Positions 7,161 through 16,499 of a stretch of DNA of 64,000 nucleotides are shown piece by piece; positions within the stretch are counted from its first letter, which is position 1; every line of letters starts with the position of its first letter. A program made the translations under genes and the position numbers. Origin of the DNA: Bacteroides faecium (GTDB taxonomy: Bacteria > Bacteroidota > Bacteroidia > Bacteroidales > Bacteroidaceae); NCBI RefSeq assembly GCF_012113595.1, contig NZ_CP050831.1, positions 4,650,001-4,714,000 on the forward strand. Reading direction: 5' to 3'. The notes below the pieces were generated by a model that saw only the letters and a program-made list of their open reading frames with translations, had not been told where the DNA came from and searched no databases.

Positions 7161-10028
7161 CTATCGTTTACAGATTGCCTTAAAGTCGCAGTACGAACAT
7201 TTCTTTATATCTTCGGTTTGCGTAAAAGCTTCTTTCTCATCGAAAATCTCTTCTAATAGTGCTTGCAGGCGTTCGCGGAATTCGTCCTCAAAAAAGGCGA
7301 AGTTATTTACCGGCATTTTCGGTTTGCGGGGTTCTCCCATTTCAATAACGGGCGAATAACTTTCCGATGCTGCGCGGTGGATATAGAGTAGGGCAGGAGC
7401 TACCATCAGCGATTGTTTCCGGCTCATAATGGCAGCATAGAGAAATGTCTGGAAGATATAATTCGGACGTGTTTCCGAAGGGGTAAACAACTGCTCTATA
7501 TTGGCTGGTGTTTTGGGGCTTCCGCCGGTTTTGTAATCAACGATTCTCAAAGTTCCTTCCTTAGCGTCCATGCGGTCTATCGTTCCACCCAAACGGAGAG
7601 TGAACGGGCCTTGTCCGGTGCGGATAGTTATTTCTTCTGAAACTTTCTCTTCCATGGCGATCATTTCAAAAGGGGTATATTGAAGGTCATTGCGTAACAA
7701 CTGTTTCAGATAGGAGAGAATGACTTTGGAGTTGATAAGTTGCACGCCATTGTATTCGGGTTTTTCTTCAGGAGCTACCTTGAATAGTTCTTTCTTGAAT
7801 GCCCGGTCAACATAGCTTTGCAGTTTGACCTCATCACGGAGTAAGCGTTCCAAGTCTTCTTTTTGTATCATATTTCCGTTGGCTGTCAGCTCGGTATATG
7901 CCAGTTGGGCGGAGAGGTGGAAAATCGTTCCGAACAGAGCGGAGTCGATTTCTGCACTGACTTCATCAGGAGTCTTTAGTCCTGCCACATACCGGTAGTA
8001 AAATCTCAGCCGACAGTCGAGGTATGCGTTAAGGGCGGAAGGGGAAAGAATGACGGATTTCGGGTTGGTGCTGTCGTAAGCACGGTAAATTCGTCTTAAT
8101 ACTTCCGGTGTCTTCTCGATTTGTATCTCTTGATTGCTTTGCGGAGATTGTCCGGCTTCCAGATATTCACGGGTGATTTCGTGAGGCCCTTCCACTAATA
8201 ATTGTAGCATGAAACGGGATTCTTCTCCACGATTCAAGCCGTCTGAAGAGGTGTTGTAGAGTAAAGTGATATTCTCTGCCCGTTGTATCAGGCGGTAGAA
8301 GTAGTAGGCGTAAACCGCATTTTTGTGTTCGATGGTCGTCATGCCGAAAGCCTTTCGAAGATTGTATGGGATGAATGAGGATTCTCCACCGGATTTGGGC
8401 AGTTGTCCTTCATTGAGAGATAGCATCACAAGGTTGCGGAAGTCAAGATTACGCGTTTCCAATACGCCCATCACTTGCATTCCGATGGCAGGTTCGCCGT
8501 GGAAAGGGATATTCGAGGTAGTCAGTACTTTGCTAATCAGCCTTTTTAATGTGTCGGTGCGAACGTTCAGTTCTCCACTTTCAATCAGGCTATAGAGACG
8601 GTTGATTTTAAGATGGCTCTGGAATAGGGATTCTCTATAAAGTTGATTGAAAATGTCATTGTATTCTCCTTCTTTGCGGTACAGGATGGAGATATCTTTG
8701 ATTAGTCCGACAAGGTAGTCGCATAAGTCCTTAATGCCGCTGCGGGGAGTGAAGAGATTGGCTAGGAAGTCATCTTGTTTTAATTCCGAAGGGAGTGGAT
8801 AGAAGCGGTTTGTCTTTGTCAGTTCATCTTCCAGTGAATCGGCATGAGTTGACAGTTGTTGAGTGTAGGGATGTTTCAATATAGCCGATACTGCTTCGTA
8901 GGTAAATCGTCCGGTATCGGTACGATAACCATTGGTCTGCAATTCCATTGCTGCGTTGATAAAGCTGTATACGGGAGTTTGCGCCAATGGGAATCCCATA
9001 GTGATATTGACGTTCTTCACTTCTTGCGGAATGGAGTGGAGTACGGGAAGTAACAGTGCTTCGTTACAGAGTACTACTGCATTTTCTTTTTCTTCACATT
9101 CACTATTAGAGAAGGTTGTACGTATCCATTCGGGAAGGAAGCGCGCTTGTGCATTTTCGGTAGATGCGGAAATGTAGCGTATATTCTTGGGTGTTTTGAA
9201 AGAGTCGAAATAACTATCCGGAAGCTCGTTTGGGAAATCCTGTAAGTTACGTTTAAGGAATTCTCCGGCTTCATGCTTCTTGATTTGTTGGGTATAGAAT
9301 ATATCATAATCCCAATAGAACATGGCTTTATCTGCGTCTTGCAGCAGTTTGAAGAATTGGTGTTCTACTTTATTCAGTACATTAAAACCGACGAATATAT
9401 ATTTATCATACTTGAGCCGGTCAGTATCGAGCTGCTCGATGACATTCCGGTAGAGCATACCTTCGTAGGCAATGCCTAGCTCTGCGAGGTTCTCCTGATA
9501 GCGATGATAAATAGAGCTTAGTTTGTCCCAAAGGGAAATAAATTTCTCCTTAAGTTCCGTCCGGCGTTCGATAGAAAAATTCTGGAAGAATTGCCGGATA
9601 GCCTCTTCCTGCTCTTTGTCCAGAAAGTCATAGTCATCCATCAGGTTCTTCAAGTCTTGCAGATTGCTGAAGAGTTTGTCTGCATCTACCATGTTCTTAT
9701 CTACATCATCGAAGTCGCTGATAAGCAGTTCTCCCCAAAAGTAGAAATCATCCAATGTCTCCTGGCTTTGTGTTTCTTCCTTGAACACTTTATAAAGTTC
9801 GCAAACTAATCGGATAGGGTCACCGGTTTTCTGTACGGATAGTTTCTGAAACAGGTCGCTGATACTCATTGCAGCGGGAGCCCAAATTGGTTGGTCGGAT
9901 TCTCCTGCCAAGTATTCATTGAAAAACAGGTTGGCACGCTTGTTCGGGAAAACGAGCACTGTACGTGACAGGTCGTTTCCTATTTTGGAATATAAATCGT
10001 GAGCGACTAGTTGGAGAAATGTTTGCAT
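7161..10028 (-). CDS. AddB-like PD-(D/E)XK nuclease subunit of a RecBCD/AddAB-type complex
   Basis: This 955-residue cytosolic protein has an AddB-like helicase fold whose N-terminal nucleotide-binding loop is degenerate (VFPNKRANLFFNEYL, with no GKT). The C-terminal nuclease motif reads RIVDYKTG. The Fe-S cluster cysteines are arranged as in AddB: one early Cys in LDCRLRFYYRY, then CSYC and a final Cys in the last 14 residues. In this family AddB pairs with an AddA helicase to resect double-strand breaks for recombination. Its partner is the UvrD-like protein encoded at 11542-14712 in the same direction. The gene is last in a tightly spaced operon, 30 bases after the TonB-like gene. Confidence 0.85.
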   Translation of the reverse strand: MQTFLQLVAHDLYSKIGNDLSRTVLVFPNKRANLFFNEYLAGESDQPIWAPAAMSISDLFQKLSVQKTGDPIRLVCELYKVFKEETQSQETLDDFYFWGELLISDFDDVDKNMVDADKLFSNLQDLKNLMDDYDFLDKEQEEAIRQFFQNFSIERRTELKEKFISLWDKLSSIYHRYQENLAELGIAYEGMLYRNVIEQLDTDRLKYDKYIFVGFNVLNKVEHQFFKLLQDADKAMFYWDYDIFYTQQIKKHEAGEFLKRNLQDFPNELPDSYFDSFKTPKNIRYISASTENAQARFLPEWIRTTFSNSECEEKENAVVLCNEALLLPVLHSIPQEVKNVNITMGFPLAQTPVYSFINAAMELQTNGYRTDTGRFTYEAVSAILKHPYTQQLSTHADSLEDELTKTNRFYPLPSELKQDDFLANLFTPRSGIKDLCDYLVGLIKDISILYRKEGEYNDIFNQLYRESLFQSHLKINRLYSLIESGELNVRTDTLKRLISKVLTTSNIPFHGEPAIGMQVMGVLETRNLDFRNLVMLSLNEGQLPKSGGESSFIPYNLRKAFGMTTIEHKNAVYAYYFYRLIQRAENITLLYNTSSDGLNRGEESRFMLQLLVEGPHEITREYLEAGQSPQSNQEIQIEKTPEVLRRIYRAYDSTNPKSVILSPSALNAYLDCRLRFYYRYVAGLKTPDEVSAEIDSALFGTIFHLSAQLAYTELTANGNMIQKEDLERLLRDEVKLQSYVDRAFKKELFKVAPEEKPEYNGVQLINSKVILSYLKQLLRNDLQYTPFEMIAMEEKVSEEITIRTGQGPFTLRLGGTIDRMDAKEGTLRIVDYKTGGSPKTPANIEQLFTPSETRPNYIFQTFLYAAIMSRKQSLMVAPALLYIHRAASESYSPVIEMGEPRKPKMPVNNFAFFEDEFRERLQALLEEIFDEKEAFTQTEDIKKCSYCDFKAICKR

Positions 10029-10058
10029 ATTGTTTAAAATGTTTTCTGGTTAAAGTAT

Positions 10059-10904
10059 TTATTGCAGCCGGAACATGACTGGAATTGTATAATAAACGGC
10101 AACTTTTGTACCGTCAGCCAATTCTCCCGGTTTCCATTTAGGCATTGAATTGACAACTCGTAAAGCTTCTTTATCTAAGTAAGGGTCTACACCACGCACA
10201 ACTTTAGGATTGACGATATTGCCGTCTTTGTCTACGATAAATTGAACGATGACGCGCCCTTGGATACCTGCCTCTCCTTGTGCAATCTCTTTGGGATATT
10301 GAATCTTCTTGGTTATAAATGACATGAGTTCCTGCATTCCGCCCGGAAATTCGGGCATAACGGCAGATACATGCAATGTATCATTTTCTGAAGGCATCTC
10401 GTCGATTTTGGGCGGAATCCATCCGGGGAGAGAAACGGACTCGATGGTGTCTGCTCTTATTTCTCCTTCTATTACTTCTTCTTCTGTTACAGGTTCGATA
10501 ATTCCAAGAACTTCCGGTACGGGAGAGGGGGTATCTTTAATTGATGCCACAATTGTGTCTTCCTCTGTAATGGGAATAACGTCTCCAAACATGCATTCGT
10601 TGGCGATAGTATCGTTTATTATTTCTTGATTCGTTCCTTTATTGGCAGAGTTTGTACAAGAAGTCATCGGAGACATAGCTACTAATCCTGCGGATATACC
10701 TAGCACGGTGACTGCTTTCCCAGCTATTCGTTTTCGTTCGAGTTGTTGTTCCAAATAACGGACTTCTGCTTCACATTTTGGACAAGTACCCAGACAATCA
10801 CCCTGATATTGGCATTCGGAGGTGATGAATTCGATATCATTTGCTTCTGCTATCTGTCTGCGGATATCTTTTAGAATCTTGCAGGTTTGTTTTCCTCGTT
10901 TCAT
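10059..10904 (-). CDS. TonB-like energy transducer with an N-terminal cysteine motif
   Basis: This 281-residue protein has a cytoplasmic N-terminus with a four-cysteine pattern at residues about 31-44 (CQYQGDCLGTCPKC). A hydrophobic segment follows at about 65-85. Next is an acidic, Thr/Pro-containing periplasmic stretch, then a C-terminal TonB domain (about 200-281). The TonB domain carries GIQGRVIVQFIVDKDG and a VYYTIPVMFRLQ ending. TonB domains pass proton-motive energy to outer-membrane receptors. The ATG overlaps the stop of the radical SAM gene by four bases, so translation is probably coupled. A Ser-Cys after the hydrophobic stretch could be read as a lipobox, but its position fits a membrane anchor better. 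The role of the cysteine motif is not known to me. Confidence 0.8.
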   Translation of the reverse strand: MKRGKQTCKILKDIRRQIAEANDIEFITSECQYQGDCLGTCPKCEAEVRYLEQQLERKRIAGKAVTVLGISAGLVAMSPMTSCTNSANKGTNQEIINDTIANECMFGDVIPITEEDTIVASIKDTPSPVPEVLGIIEPVTEEEVIEGEIRADTIESVSLPGWIPPKIDEMPSENDTLHVSAVMPEFPGGMQELMSFITKKIQYPKEIAQGEAGIQGRVIVQFIVDKDGNIVNPKVVRGVDPYLDKEALRVVNSMPKWKPGELADGTKVAVYYTIPVMFRLQ

Positions 10905-11527
10905 GGCTGATAGGATTTTGGAGTTTTATAAGTGAACCGGTCGAATTGGGTGATTCCCATTTCTTTCAAGAGTTGTATGCTATGCTCAATATCATTCTCT
11001 GTATTGTAGTGGGGAATGAGCGGGGTACGGACGATGATTTGCTCTGCTTTACCATGCTCGATTAAATATCGGAGGTTGCAGAATACATTCTTATTGTCTT
11101 TACCTGTATATTGTTGATAGATATCGTTGTTGGTATCTTTAATGTCAATGATATAATTATCAATGACTGTGATAAGTTCTTCTATATTTTGCGTCGGAAC
11201 ATTGAGAGAGGTCTCGACGGTAATTCTCCATTCCGGTCCGCAAAGCTGACGGAATTGCCGGATAAACTTGCTTTGCAGCAATGGCTCACCACCGCCAAAA
11301 GTGACTCCGCCGCGACTGGCCAGAAAGTATAGTTCGTCTTTACGTACTTCTTCATAGAGCTGGTTGCAGTCGTAGTTCTTCCAAATGCCGTCAGGTTGTA
11401 GACAAGTTGGATTGAGACAGTACTTGCAATGTAGCGGACAACCGTGAAAAGCCACTAATGTTGTGACTCCTTCACCGTCAATGGAAAGTCGATGACGGGC
11501 AATGCCTATGAGGGGTACTGTTTTCAT
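10901..11527 (-). CDS. Radical SAM protein resembling NrdG/PflA activases
   Basis: This 208-residue protein has the radical SAM cluster motif C-x3-C-x2-C as CPLHCKYC near residues 30-37. A GGGEPLL motif (about 78-84) contacts SAM in this superfamily. The opening IGIARHRLSIDGEG and the small size fit the activating-enzyme group that installs a glycyl radical in anaerobic ribonucleotide reductase or pyruvate formate-lyase. No glycyl-radical enzyme gene lies nearby. Both neighbours in the operon are DNA-repair and TonB-like genes, so the substrate is uncertain. The gene begins 14 bases after the AddA-like stop and overlaps the TonB-like start. Confidence 0.82.
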   Translation of the reverse strand: MKTVPLIGIARHRLSIDGEGVTTLVAFHGCPLHCKYCLNPTCLQPDGIWKNYDCNQLYEEVRKDELYFLASRGGVTFGGGEPLLQSKFIRQFRQLCGPEWRITVETSLNVPTQNIEELITVIDNYIIDIKDTNNDIYQQYTGKDNKNVFCNLRYLIEHGKAEQIIVRTPLIPHYNTENDIEHSIQLLKEMGITQFDRFTYKTPKSYQP

Positions 11528-11541
11528 CCTTTATACTGTAT

Positions 11542-14500
11542 CTATACTTTTTCTATTCTTTCTTCGTCTACATACCACAGATATCCAGTGATATTTTTAT
11601 ATCCCATTTTGGTGAGCAGTTGCATATATCCTTTCACCTGTTTATTGTATTTGGGATTCTCTTTGCCGAATTTAAAGTCGACGACAACTACCTGCCCGTC
11701 TTTCATCATTACACGGTCGGGACGGCGAGTTTGCAAGACTCCTTTTTCCTTGTAAATGATGGCACATTCGTTGAACAGTGTCCATTCTCCTGAATACCAG
11801 TCTTGTATCTCGGGGGATGAGAAAGCCTTTTGTGCGACTTCACGTGCCATTTCCTCTTTTTCTTCGTTTCTGATTACTCCTTCAAAGATAAGCCGGTCAA
11901 TGGCGGGTTCAATATCCTCTGCCGTTTCGATAACGGAGAATAGGGTATGCAGCAAACGTCCGCGATTGATAAAACGGTCGTCGGATTCCTCTTCTTCAAT
12001 TCCTTGTATGAAGTCCGCTGAGCGGTTGGACTGGCGGAATTCAATATCATGGCGCATGGACTCCATTTGAACAGGTAGCTTTTCCGGTTTCTGAGTAAGC
12101 TTATTGGTAGAGGTCTTAGCTTTATCTTCTTCCGAAGGGCAGAGTTTACCTTGTTCATAACAGTCTTCTTCCCAATCTATCCCTTCTTTGAGCGCTACGA
12201 CAGGGAGTGCGTTTGCCAGTAGTTCCGACATTGTACCTTTCTGGGCTTTTTTGCTCCAGATGATAAGATTCTTTCCTGCCCGGGTGAAAGCGACATACAG
12301 CAAATTTAAGTTGTCTACCCATAGTTGCAAGCGTTCGTGCAGATAGTCGTTTCCATATATGGATTCCGCCATCTGCGTGGAGTAGTTGATAGGAAGAATA
12401 TCCAAAGCGTTGAAGGGGGCTGCCTGAGGGGCGCACCATACTAATTGGTTATTCGTTTCATTCTCTAATTTCCAGTCACAGAAAGGAAGAAGCACTGTGT
12501 GGAATTCCAATCCTTTGGATTTGTGTATGGAGAAGATTCGGATACCTTCTACCTCTCCGCTTGGAATCGTTTTGCTGCATAATGTTTCATCCCAATAACG
12601 GATGAATGCGTCAAGCTCGGAAGAGTTGTTTTGCAGGTAATCCGTTACTGCATCAAAAAAGGCAAACAGGTAAGCATCCTGGGCCTTGATATTCTTCATC
12701 TCGAAGATGCTGAATAGTTCTTCTAACAATTCATAGAGAGGCATTAGCCTCAGTTCTTTTATCCTTTCAAAAAATGCGGATGGAAGATAGTTTTCGACAG
12801 GAAGAAGCAGGAGGGTATTCCAGTCCAGCCCTTTTTGTAAAACTTCGTTCTGATAGGCTACTGCCAGTTGGGCACGGGCTATCTTATTATTTTCGTCCGA
12901 GAGATAGCGCAAAGCATCCATCATCATACAAATAGCCAAGGAAGCATTCAGGCGGAATGCTTCATCCGATACTATTTTGTAATGCAGTTCTTTGTCAAAA
13001 TAATCAGCGATGCGTGGGATGCTTTTGTTCTTTCGTACAAGGATGGTTATGTCATTTAGCCGTACACCGTTGGCAAGCAGATGTTCTACTTCTGCTCCCA
13101 GGCTGATTAGTGTCTGTTCGGTATAGTCGTGCTCTTCGTCGGGTTCGAGAAAAGAGACTTTTACATATCCCTTTTCTGTACTTCGGGGAGATTCCTGCAC
13201 GACGTCGGCATAGGCTTTTTGCAAGTCTTCGCAATCTTTGCCCAGCTGTTCTTTGTAGACTCCGTTCAGATAGTCGGCAGCGGCTGTGAATATATGGTTG
13301 TTGAACCGGATGACAGTGGTCTCACTACGCCGGTTGGTAGCCAATGTCTTGACACGAATCGGGAAATGTTCGATATGGTCGTTCAGTCCGTTGAGAATTC
13401 CCCAATCCCCATTTCTCCAACGGTAGATAGATTGCTTCACGTCCCCGACAATCAGGCTGTTTGCCCCTTGGGATAATCCTTCGAGTAAAAGTAGTTTGAA
13501 GTTGCCCCATTGCATTCGGCTGGTATCCTGAAACTCGTCTATCATGACATTGCGGATATTCGTCCCTATCTTTTCGAATACAAAAGAAGAATCGCCGTCT
13601 TTTACTAATTGATGGAGTAGGGCGTTGGTGTCTGATAGTAGGAACCGGTTGTTATCGTGGTTCAGTTGGCGTACTTCTTCATCGATATTGGCGAGAAGTT
13701 GTACTTTATTGAGATGTTGCAGGGACAGCCGGCAACTGTTCAGCAGCATATTGTTTCGTGGACGTAACTTTTCGGCATCTTCCAGAATTTGCATAAGGCT
13801 GGAATTGGCCAAGTTAATGATGTCCGCATAGCGGGGTGAAGTCTTGGTTGCCCAGTTCTTGGCATCTTCCAGGCATTTCTCTACTGTGGTATTACGTATA
13901 TCGTTGCTTAAAACTCCATTGTTGAGTTTACGGAAGTAGCTGCCGATTCCTCGTGAGCCACCTTTCAGGTCATCGGCAGCCAATGCGTGTCTGTCCAATT
14001 CTCCTTCGAATTGGTCGTAGAAGCCTTTCATTTGTTCCAAGACCTCGGTTTCCAGGGCTTTCAGGTGTTTACGGTATTCTTTGATAGTACCTGGGTTGCG
14101 CAGTCGTTCACGAAGTTTTTCTCCTTTCTCAATATAGCCTTCATCAAAGATATTGCGTCCGAAACTCTTGACTTCGTCCGATACGTTCCAACGTTTATCG
14201 TCGGCAATCCGTTCGTTGATATAGTCTAACAACCAGGCGAGGACAGGAGAGGTAGGACCTAACTTTTCAATCATACTGTCTACTGCATCACTAAGTACTT
14301 CGGTGTTGTTCAGTTCTATATTCAGGTTCGGACTGAGTTCCAGTTCCCGTGCCAGGTTACGCATGACGGACTGGAAGAAAGAGTCGATTGTCTCTACCCG
14401 AAAACGGCTGTAATCATGCAACATATAGCTGAGGGCAACACCTGCTGCTTCACGTATTTCCTGTTCCGTTTTACCAGTCTCTTCCTTGATACGGTTGAGA

Positions 14501-14712
14501 TAGGCTTCGGAATCTTTATCACTCGTCTGGATGCCATAAAGCTGGCTGAGAATGCGTTCTTTCATCTCTGCCGTGGCTTTGTTTGTAAAGGTTACAGCCA
14601 GAATCTGACGATAGGCACGTGGATTAAGAATAAGTAGCTTAATATATTCTACAGCCAGGGTAAATGTTTTTCCCGAACCTGCAGAGGCTTTATAAACAAG
14701 GAGTTCGCTCAT
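11542..14712 (-). CDS. AddA/RecB-like UvrD-family helicase-nuclease
   Basis: This 1056-residue cytosolic protein begins with a superfamily 1 Walker A motif, ASAGSGKT (residues 9-16). It continues with DEFQDTSRMQW (motif II), VGDVKQSIYRWR (motif III), IHKSKGLEF (motif V) and LLYVAFTRA (motif VI). The C-terminal nuclease domain reads RPDRVM...VVVVDFKFGK, the PD-(D/E)XK signature. This is the AddA architecture of ATP-driven 3'-5' helicase fused to nuclease, for double-strand break resection. The AddB-like partner lies at the end of the same operon, separated by the radical SAM and TonB-like genes. This gene is first in the operon and lies just downstream of the sigma gene on the same strand (19-base gap). 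Confidence 0.9.
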   Translation of the reverse strand: MSELLVYKASAGSGKTFTLAVEYIKLLILNPRAYRQILAVTFTNKATAEMKERILSQLYGIQTSDKDSEAYLNRIKEETGKTEQEIREAAGVALSYMLHDYSRFRVETIDSFFQSVMRNLARELELSPNLNIELNNTEVLSDAVDSMIEKLGPTSPVLAWLLDYINERIADDKRWNVSDEVKSFGRNIFDEGYIEKGEKLRERLRNPGTIKEYRKHLKALETEVLEQMKGFYDQFEGELDRHALAADDLKGGSRGIGSYFRKLNNGVLSNDIRNTTVEKCLEDAKNWATKTSPRYADIINLANSSLMQILEDAEKLRPRNNMLLNSCRLSLQHLNKVQLLANIDEEVRQLNHDNNRFLLSDTNALLHQLVKDGDSSFVFEKIGTNIRNVMIDEFQDTSRMQWGNFKLLLLEGLSQGANSLIVGDVKQSIYRWRNGDWGILNGLNDHIEHFPIRVKTLATNRRSETTVIRFNNHIFTAAADYLNGVYKEQLGKDCEDLQKAYADVVQESPRSTEKGYVKVSFLEPDEEHDYTEQTLISLGAEVEHLLANGVRLNDITILVRKNKSIPRIADYFDKELHYKIVSDEAFRLNASLAICMMMDALRYLSDENNKIARAQLAVAYQNEVLQKGLDWNTLLLLPVENYLPSAFFERIKELRLMPLYELLEELFSIFEMKNIKAQDAYLFAFFDAVTDYLQNNSSELDAFIRYWDETLCSKTIPSGEVEGIRIFSIHKSKGLEFHTVLLPFCDWKLENETNNQLVWCAPQAAPFNALDILPINYSTQMAESIYGNDYLHERLQLWVDNLNLLYVAFTRAGKNLIIWSKKAQKGTMSELLANALPVVALKEGIDWEEDCYEQGKLCPSEEDKAKTSTNKLTQKPEKLPVQMESMRHDIEFRQSNRSADFIQGIEEEESDDRFINRGRLLHTLFSVIETAEDIEPAIDRLIFEGVIRNEEKEEMAREVAQKAFSSPEIQDWYSGEWTLFNECAIIYKEKGVLQTRRPDRVMMKDGQVVVVDFKFGKENPKYNKQVKGYMQLLTKMGYKNITGYLWYVDEERIEKV

Positions 14713-14731
14713 TATCTAATAATAGAATGAA

Positions 14732-15343
14732 TTAATAAAACTTTTTCAGAAAATCAACTCCGAAACAAAGTATGAATAGAGGCAGATAGTCTTTTAAAGC
14801 TACTCGCAGTAACTTCAAAGCCTGCCCGATTCTGTAATTGACAGTTTGTGGAGAAACCTTGAGTTTTTCGGCTATCTCTTTGTGAGTTAAACGATGATTA
14901 CGGTTCATTTCATATGCTTTCCGATATTCTTCAGGAAGTTGTTTTAACGCTTCTTCGTAAAGTCGCAGGAGTTCATTTTCTAAATAGAAATCCGGATTGC
15001 TGAATTCACCTTCGTATTTTTCTACTATTTCCTGATGTACTTTCCGTTTAATCTCAAAATGGGAGATACGGTTCAGTGCTTTGTTTTTGACTATCGTAAA
15101 AAGAAGGGTTTTCAATGTCAGTTCCGGCATGAGACTGGAACGGTTTTCCCACAACCACATCATTGTTTCCTGCACAATTTCCTCAATCTCTTCCTGCTCG
15201 GCAACGTACTGCGAGCAGAAGGCGCACAATCGTCGGAAGTAATGACGGTAGACCGCGTCAAAAACTTTTTCTTCGCCTGCTTTCAGAGCATTGATGACAG
15301 ATTTATTGTTATTAATATCTAGAAATATTGGAGATTGTGACAT
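14732..15343 (-). CDS. ECF-type RNA polymerase sigma factor
   Basis: This 203-residue protein has sigma region 2 at about 25-95 (VYRHYFRRLCAFC, then EEIVQETMMWLWENR) and region 4 at about 130-190. Region 4 holds the LPEEYRKAYEMNR helix and the HTH THKEIAEKLKVSPQTVNYRI. Lengths and motifs fit the Bacteroides ECF factors that partner FecR-like anti-sigma proteins. The divergently transcribed FecR gene starts 160 bases away. The complete SusC at 26188 has the STN domain that such anti-sigma factors sense. The expected role is to switch on the N-glycan locus when the transporter is loaded. From memory, BT1053 of B. thetaiotaomicron occupies the same position. Confidence 0.9.
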   Translation of the reverse strand: MSQSPIFLDINNNKSVINALKAGEEKVFDAVYRHYFRRLCAFCSQYVAEQEEIEEIVQETMMWLWENRSSLMPELTLKTLLFTIVKNKALNRISHFEIKRKVHQEIVEKYEGEFSNPDFYLENELLRLYEEALKQLPEEYRKAYEMNRNHRLTHKEIAEKLKVSPQTVNYRIGQALKLLRVALKDYLPLFILCFGVDFLKKFY

Positions 15344-15363
15344 TCTCTTTTGCTTTTGTAAGA

Positions 15364-15371
15364 CAAAAATA
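15364..15371 (-). promoter_or_regulatory. Possible -7 box of the sigma gene
   Basis: CAAAAATA on the plus strand reads TATTTTTG on the minus strand, a full match to TAnnTTTG. It lies about 20 bases upstream of the sigma start codon. No good -33 TTG is seen. Confidence 0.4.
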
Positions 15372-15434
15372 ATGAAAGAAGTAGAGAAAAGAAATAAAAA
15401 CAGGAGAAAAATATTTTTTTCTTTTTGAGTTTAG

Positions 15435-15442
15435 TATATTTG
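15435..15442 (+). promoter_or_regulatory. Possible -7 box of the FecR gene
   Basis: TATATTTG matches TAnnTTTG and lies 61 bases before the FecR start codon. Together with the leftward box at 15364 it suggests two divergent promoters within 80 bases. Confidence 0.45.
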
Positions 15443-15503
15443 TGCAGCCAACTGTATTACTACAAAGGTATTATATTTTTTATTGTAAAAAGATTGAATA
15501 GAC

Positions 15504-16499
15504 ATGGATGAAATATTCTTGTTGAGTTATCTACGGGGTGAATGTAATGACGAGGAAGCCGGACGGGTGGAAGCCTGGTGCAAGGAAGCGCCGGAGAACC
15601 GGAAAGTTCTGGAACAGCTATACTATACTCTTTTTGTAGGTGACCGGGTAGCGATGATGAATGCCGTAGATACAGAGGCGTCATTAGATAAATTTAAATC
15701 GGCTGTTCGGGAGAAAGAAAAGAAGGCCAAACGGAAGAATATGTCAATCCGTTGGGGACGTTATAGTACTGTGGCTGCTGCTTTCCTTGCCGGACTTGTT
15801 TTTGCAGGCGGGCTTACTTGGGGGCTGGTATCTAATAAACTTTCGGACTATGAGGTGCTGACTGTTGCAGGACAAAGAGCACAGACTGTACTCCCGGATG
15901 GCAGTAAGGTATGGCTGAATGCATCTTCAAAATTGGTTTATCATAACTCTTTCTGGAGTTCGGACCGCCAGGTTGACCTGTCAGGTGAAGCTTATTTTGA
16001 GGTGGCTCATGATAAGCATGCTCCGTTTATAGTAAACAGTAAGCAAATCAAGACATGCGTGTTGGGGACTAAATTCAATGTGCGGGCACGCGAAGAAGAG
16101 AATAGGGTAGTGACTACTTTGCTTCAAGGATTGGTTCGGGTGGATTCTCCACGGACAGAGGATAATGGCTATTTGCTGAAACCGGGACAAACATTGAACG
16201 TGAATACGGATACTTATCAGGCTGAACTGATTGAGTATAACCAACCTACGGATGTTCTTTTGTGGATTAACGGCAAACTGATGTTCAAGCAACATTCGCT
16301 ATTGGAAATTACCAATGTCATGGAGAAGTTGTATGATATTAAATTTGTTTATGAGGATGATGCTCTGAAAACTGAACGATTTACTGGTGAATTCTCAACT
16401 GATAGCACACCGGATGAAATTCTTAATGTTTTGATGCATACTAATCATTTCAACTATAAGAAAAACGGACGGGTGATTCGGTTGATAAAGAAGAAATAA
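15504..16499 (+). CDS. FecR-family anti-sigma factor
   Basis: This 331-residue inner-membrane protein has a cytoplasmic N-terminal domain (about 1-85) with the anti-sigma helices. A single transmembrane segment follows at about 89-110 (TVAAAFLAGLVFAGGLTWGL). The periplasmic FecR domain (VLPDGSKVWLNASSKLVY, then VDLSGEAYFEVAHD) leads to a C-terminal DUF4974-like domain with a TPDEILNVL motif. In this family the periplasmic part reads the STN domain of a SusC-type transporter, and the cytoplasmic part holds or activates the sigma factor. The sigma gene here is divergent rather than upstream in one operon. Only this one FecR gene is present for the two switchable SusC genes. Confidence 0.9.
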   Translation: MDEIFLLSYLRGECNDEEAGRVEAWCKEAPENRKVLEQLYYTLFVGDRVAMMNAVDTEASLDKFKSAVREKEKKAKRKNMSIRWGRYSTVAAAFLAGLVFAGGLTWGLVSNKLSDYEVLTVAGQRAQTVLPDGSKVWLNASSKLVYHNSFWSSDRQVDLSGEAYFEVAHDKHAPFIVNSKQIKTCVLGTKFNVRAREEENRVVTTLLQGLVRVDSPRTEDNGYLLKPGQTLNVNTDTYQAELIEYNQPTDVLLWINGKLMFKQHSLLEITNVMEKLYDIKFVYEDDALKTERFTGEFSTDSTPDEILNVLMHTNHFNYKKNGRVIRLIKKK

